NCBI RefSeq assembly: GCF_004362825.1
Contig: NZ_SNXZ01000002.1
Coordinates: 863,365-927,364 of the forward strand
Origin: Labedaea rhizosphaerae
GTDB lineage: Bacteria; Actinomycetota; Actinomycetes; Mycobacteriales; Pseudonocardiaceae
Reading direction: 5' to 3'
DNA length: 64,000 nt
Positions within the stretch are counted from its first letter, which is position 1; every line of letters starts with the position of its first letter. Positions 61,109 through 64,000 of the stretch are shown here, one piece after another. Position numbers and translations under genes: made by a program. The notes beneath the pieces are model-generated. The model made no database searches. It was not told the DNA's origin and saw only the letters and a list, made by a program, of their open reading frames with translations.

Positions 61109-62049
61109 GCGCGCCCGGCTGGCGCGAGCCGATGCTCGCGGTGCTCACCGACGACCGGTTCTCCGACCCGGACTGGCTCTACGAGCGCAAGCTCGACGGC
61201 GTGCGGGCGATCGCCGGCCGCGACCGCAAGGACCTGACGCTGTGGTCGCGCAACCAGAAGTCCATGAACGCGTCCTACCCCGAACTCGTGGCGGCGCTCG
61301 CCGAACACGGTCCGAAGCGCTTCGTCGTCGACGGTGAGATCGTCGCCTTCCACGGCCCGCAGACCAGCTTCGCCGCGCTGCAGCCCCGGATCCACCTGGT
61401 CGACCCCGAGCGCGTCAAGGCGTCGCAGGTGAAGGTCTACTACTACCTCTTCGACGTGCTGCACCTCGACGGCGAGGACGTGGCGGACCGGCCGCTGCGC
61501 GAACGCAAGCAACTCCTGCGCGATGCCTTCCACTTCGTCGACCCGCTGCGGTATTCGCAGCACCGCATGGCCGACGGCGAGGCCTATTACCGCGAAGCCT
61601 GCGCCCACGGCTGGGAGGGCTTGATCGCCAAACGGGCCGACGCGCCCTACCACCGCGGCCGGTCCGCGGACTGGCTCAAGTTCAAGTGCGTGCGCGACCA
61701 GGAGTTCGTGGTCGGCGGGTTCACCGACCCGAAGGGTGCGCGGTCCGGGTTCGGCGCGTTGCTCGTCGGCTACTACGAAGGCACCGACCTTCGGTACGCG
61801 GGCAAGGTCGGCACGGGCTACAACGAAAGCGTGCTGGCCGAACTGCGGTCCACCATGGACAAACTGGAGCAGGACACGTCGCCGTTCACCGACCCCGTGA
61901 AGGAACCCGGCGCCCACTGGGTGCGGCCCGAACTCGTCGTCGAGGTCGGGTTCACGGAGTGGACCAGGGACGGCAGGCTCCGCCACCCGCGGTTCACCGG
62001 CCTGCGGGTGGACAAATCGGCCGCCGAAGTGGTGCGGGAGAGCGCATGA
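61105..62049 (+). CDS. ligD-Lig: ATP-dependent DNA ligase (LigD ligase domain), separate protein
   Basis: 314 residues. The catalytic lysine is Lys29 in ERKLDGVRAI (motif I, KxDG). Motifs III-V include YYLFDVLHLDG, WEGLIAKRADAPY and SADWLKFKC, and an OB-fold domain ends the protein. It seals double-strand breaks in nonhomologous end joining. GTGA overlap with the phosphoesterase and ATGA overlap with the polymerase gene keep the three products together. Confidence 0.94.
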   Translation: MSAPGWREPMLAVLTDDRFSDPDWLYERKLDGVRAIAGRDRKDLTLWSRNQKSMNASYPELVAALAEHGPKRFVVDGEIVAFHGPQTSFAALQPRIHLVDPERVKASQVKVYYYLFDVLHLDGEDVADRPLRERKQLLRDAFHFVDPLRYSQHRMADGEAYYREACAHGWEGLIAKRADAPYHRGRSADWLKFKCVRDQEFVVGGFTDPKGARSGFGALLVGYYEGTDLRYAGKVGTGYNESVLAELRSTMDKLEQDTSPFTDPVKEPGAHWVRPELVVEVGFTEWTRDGRLRHPRFTGLRVDKSAAEVVRESA

Positions 62050-62933
62050 AGGTCGAAGACTTCGAGATCAGCAAACCCGACAAGGTCCTCTACCCCGATG
62101 ACGACGTGACCAAGGGCGACGTGGCCACGCACTACGCGGCGGTAGCCGAGGCGATGCTGCCCCACCTGCGCGACCGCCCACTGACGCTGCGCCGCTACCC
62201 CGACGGCATCGGCGGCGAGGGCTGGTTCCAGAAGCAAGCTCCCGACCACCTGCCCGACTGGATCCGGGTGGCCGAGGTGCCCCAGCGCAGTGGCGGCAAG
62301 GGCCACTACATCGTGTGCGACAGCCGGGAGACGCTCGCGTACCTGGCCAACCAGGCGGCGCTGGAACTGCACGTCTGGGCGGCGACGGTCGCCGCACCCG
62401 AGCACCCCGACCTGGTGGTCATCGACCTCGATCCGCCGGATGGCATGGCGCTCAAGGAGTTGCGCGCCACGGCCCGGCAGGTGCGCGACCTCTACGAGGC
62501 GGTGGGGCTGACGCCGTTCGTGCAGACGACCGGCGGTCGCGGCTACCACGTGGTCGCGCCGCTGGACGGCGACACCGGGGTCGACGAGGTCCGCGAGTTC
62601 GCCCACGAGGCCGCCGACCACCTCGCCGCACAGCACCCGGATCGGCTGACCACCGTGCTGCGCAAGGAAAAGCGCGGCGATCGCCTGTTCCTCGACGCCA
62701 ACCGCAACGGGTACGGGCAGACGTTCGTCACGCCGTACTCGTTGCGTGCCCGACCGAGCGCCCCGGTCGCGATCCCCATCGAGTGGTCCGAGCTCGGCAA
62801 CGCCGAACCGGCGGGTTGGACCGTCCACACCGCACGCCGCAGGCTGGCGCAGAAGGCCGACCCGTGGCGAGACATGCACCGCCACGCGGCATCGGCGCAG
62901 CGGGCGCGCGAGCGGTTGCGCAAGCTCGGCTAG
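62046..62933 (+). CDS. ligD-Pol: LigD polymerase (primase-like) domain, separate protein
   Basis: 295 residues with the archaeo-eukaryotic primase fold of LigD: EISKPDKVLYP at the start, metal-binding Asp pair in VVIDLDPPDG (about 127-129), TTGGRGYHVVAPL and DANRNGYGQTFVTPYSLRARPSAPVAIPIEW. It fills gaps with nucleotides, often ribonucleotides, at broken ends. Its TAG stop overlaps the stop of the convergent regulator gene. No Ku gene is in the window. Confidence 0.94.
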   Translation: MKVEDFEISKPDKVLYPDDDVTKGDVATHYAAVAEAMLPHLRDRPLTLRRYPDGIGGEGWFQKQAPDHLPDWIRVAEVPQRSGGKGHYIVCDSRETLAYLANQAALELHVWAATVAAPEHPDLVVIDLDPPDGMALKELRATARQVRDLYEAVGLTPFVQTTGGRGYHVVAPLDGDTGVDEVREFAHEAADHLAAQHPDRLTTVLRKEKRGDRLFLDANRNGYGQTFVTPYSLRARPSAPVAIPIEWSELGNAEPAGWTVHTARRRLAQKADPWRDMHRHAASAQRARERLRKLG

Positions 62934-64000
62934 CGGTCAGGCTCTCCGTCGGCCGGGCCGAGATCGCCGCGGCGCGCGACCAGCGTCGTGGCCAGGGCGG
63001 CCAGTCCCACGTTCAGGTTCCGCGACATCTTGTGCAGCAGGTCGAGCGCTTCGGCGGCGCCGCAACGCCTGCGAGCCATGATGATGCCCTTCGCCTGGCC
63101 GATGACGTCGCGCGAATCCAGGGCCGCGTGCAGGCCGGCCTGCTCGAGTGCGCTGCGGCGCAGGACATCGGCCTCCGCGATGGCGAACGACGCGTGGTTG
63201 GCCAGCAACCGCACGATGCCGGGGTCGGCGTCGACGAGGTCTCCGGGGACATGGGAGAACACGTTCAGCGCGCCGGCCGGGTCGGGCGCCTCGGCGGGTG
63301 CCACCAGCGCGCTCGCCAGGGCGCCGTGCCAGCCGCGCCGGACCGCTTCCGGCGACCAGTGCGGCCACGCACACCCCGCGCCGAGGTCGGCGCACTCGAC
63401 GAACTCCGGGGAACCGGCCATCGCGACGTCGTGGCACGGGCCCTCGCCGAGCGCGTACTGCAGTTCGTCCAGCTCGGTGGCCGCGTCGTCGCTCGCCGCC
63501 GCGGTGCGCAGGCTTCCGTCCGCATCGCGCAGGGTGATCGACGCGACGTCCGCCGGCGCGACGGCGGCCACCGTCGCGGCCACGACGCGGTTCAGCGCCT
63601 CGTCCACGGTCGCGGCACGAAGCAGGGCCTTGGTGAGGGGGACGAAAAAGGTCCCGAATCCCTCGTGAGCCGTGAGCGACGCCCGGAGTGCGGCGACGGC
63701 GCCGTCGACCGAGTCGTGCACCGGCCACGCGGAGGGCGCCAGCGTGAAGTCGAGCGCGATACGTGCGGGGTGTCCGGGCGGGCAGACCAGCACGGCGCGC
63801 AATTCCCGTGCGGTCAAGCCGTTCAGCAAGCCGGTGACGGCCCGGGCCCCGGCGGCGGTGAGCAACTCGACGGCGGTGAGGTCCACGACGATCCCGGTGT
63901 CGGCTTCGACCGCCTCGATGAGCTTCGCGCCGCGTTCTTCCACCTCGGCGGCCGATTCCGCGTCCAGCGGGCCGCAAAGGCGCAGCACGGGCACCGGCTC
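62930..64000 (-). CDS. STAS-GAF-ANTAR regulator, N-terminus possibly beyond window
   Basis: The visible 356 codons encode a STAS-like region (about 1-100, LRLCGPLDAESAAEVEERG and IVVDLTAVELLTAAGARAVTGLL), a GAF domain (about 120-280, with AVAPADVASITLRDADGSL) and a C-terminal ANTAR domain (about 290-345, DSRDVIGQAKGIIMARRRCGAAEALDLLHKMS). It would bind RNA and prevent termination when signalled. The frame is open to the window edge; a GTG at 63994 may be the start. It converges on the ligD polymerase gene, sharing CTAG as stop on both strands. Confidence 0.87.
   Translation of the reverse strand, partial: EPVPVLRLCGPLDAESAAEVEERGAKLIEAVEADTGIVVDLTAVELLTAAGARAVTGLLNGLTARELRAVLVCPPGHPARIALDFTLAPSAWPVHDSVDGAVAALRASLTAHEGFGTFFVPLTKALLRAATVDEALNRVVAATVAAVAPADVASITLRDADGSLRTAAASDDAATELDELQYALGEGPCHDVAMAGSPEFVECADLGAGCAWPHWSPEAVRRGWHGALASALVAPAEAPDPAGALNVFSHVPGDLVDADPGIVRLLANHASFAIAEADVLRRSALEQAGLHAALDSRDVIGQAKGIIMARRRCGAAEALDLLHKMSRNLNVGLAALATTLVARRGDLGPADGEPDR

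Noticed and set aside
1-64000. CRISPR arrays, tRNA or rRNA genes, transposases, attachment sites
   Set aside because: None seen on reading both strands; repeats found are short coding microsatellites or operator-like motifs.

Overview
The window is high-GC DNA with dense gene packing, many GTG starts, 4-bp ATGA/GTGA overlaps and Shine-Dalgarno sites close to GGAGG. It comes from a chromosome of a filamentous actinomycete. The gene mix (XRE-DUF5753 with DUF397, ANTAR proteins, many secreted hydrolases, Hrp1-like and Rv2629-like proteins) suggests Pseudonocardiales, but that placement is inference. I see no rRNA, tRNA, CRISPR array, insertion sequence or phage gene. No stretch longer than 300 bases lacks a gene. 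The largest gap, 17887-18141 (255 bases), holds a repeated operator-like motif.

Region 1 (1-30 kb) is mostly catabolic and regulatory. It opens with a truncated GH54 arabinofuranosidase, a PBP4-type DD-peptidase, a large LuxR-type ATPase regulator and a secreted lipase. A compact minus-strand glycoside operon follows (7220-14299): LacI regulator, CUT1 ABC importer (binding lipoprotein and two permeases), GH130 enzyme and a secreted protein, with two near-palindromic LacI operators upstream. Next come a luciferase-like oxidoreductase, an XRE-DUF5753/DUF397 cluster with two small membrane proteins between the pair, a GntR-led operon, and a CGNR regulator divergent from an MFS pump.

The most unusual locus is 24418-27918. 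A 56-residue peptide gene whose C-terminal part holds six cysteines is followed by a strong hairpin. Then come a MauE/DoxX-like membrane protein, a thioredoxin-like protein with CxxC, an ABC exporter without a C39 peptidase domain, and a small S26 signal peptidase. I read this as a cassette for making, oxidising, exporting and trimming a disulfide-rich peptide.

Region 2 (30-61 kb) looks like a general-stress island. An operon runs from cytochrome oxidase subunit I (ctaD) into an Mrp-type antiporter that lacks a full MrpA. After it lie a PoxB-like enzyme, PfpI/DJ-1, UdgX, a transketolase, small membrane proteins, a CDF transporter, an Hrp1-like CBS protein, an Rv2629-like protein and a three-gene LigD repair operon (phosphoesterase, ligase, polymerase). 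Fourteen gene starts in this part are preceded by a match to the SigB/SigF-type promoter pattern GNNTN-N14/15-GGGTA, plus one weaker GGGCA match. Several are back-to-back divergent pairs. This points to one alternative sigma factor controlling the island.

Regulatory proteins fitting that picture are a histidine kinase fused to receiver and ANTAR domains, a STAS protein with a degenerate phosphosite, and a STAS-GAF-ANTAR protein at the right edge.
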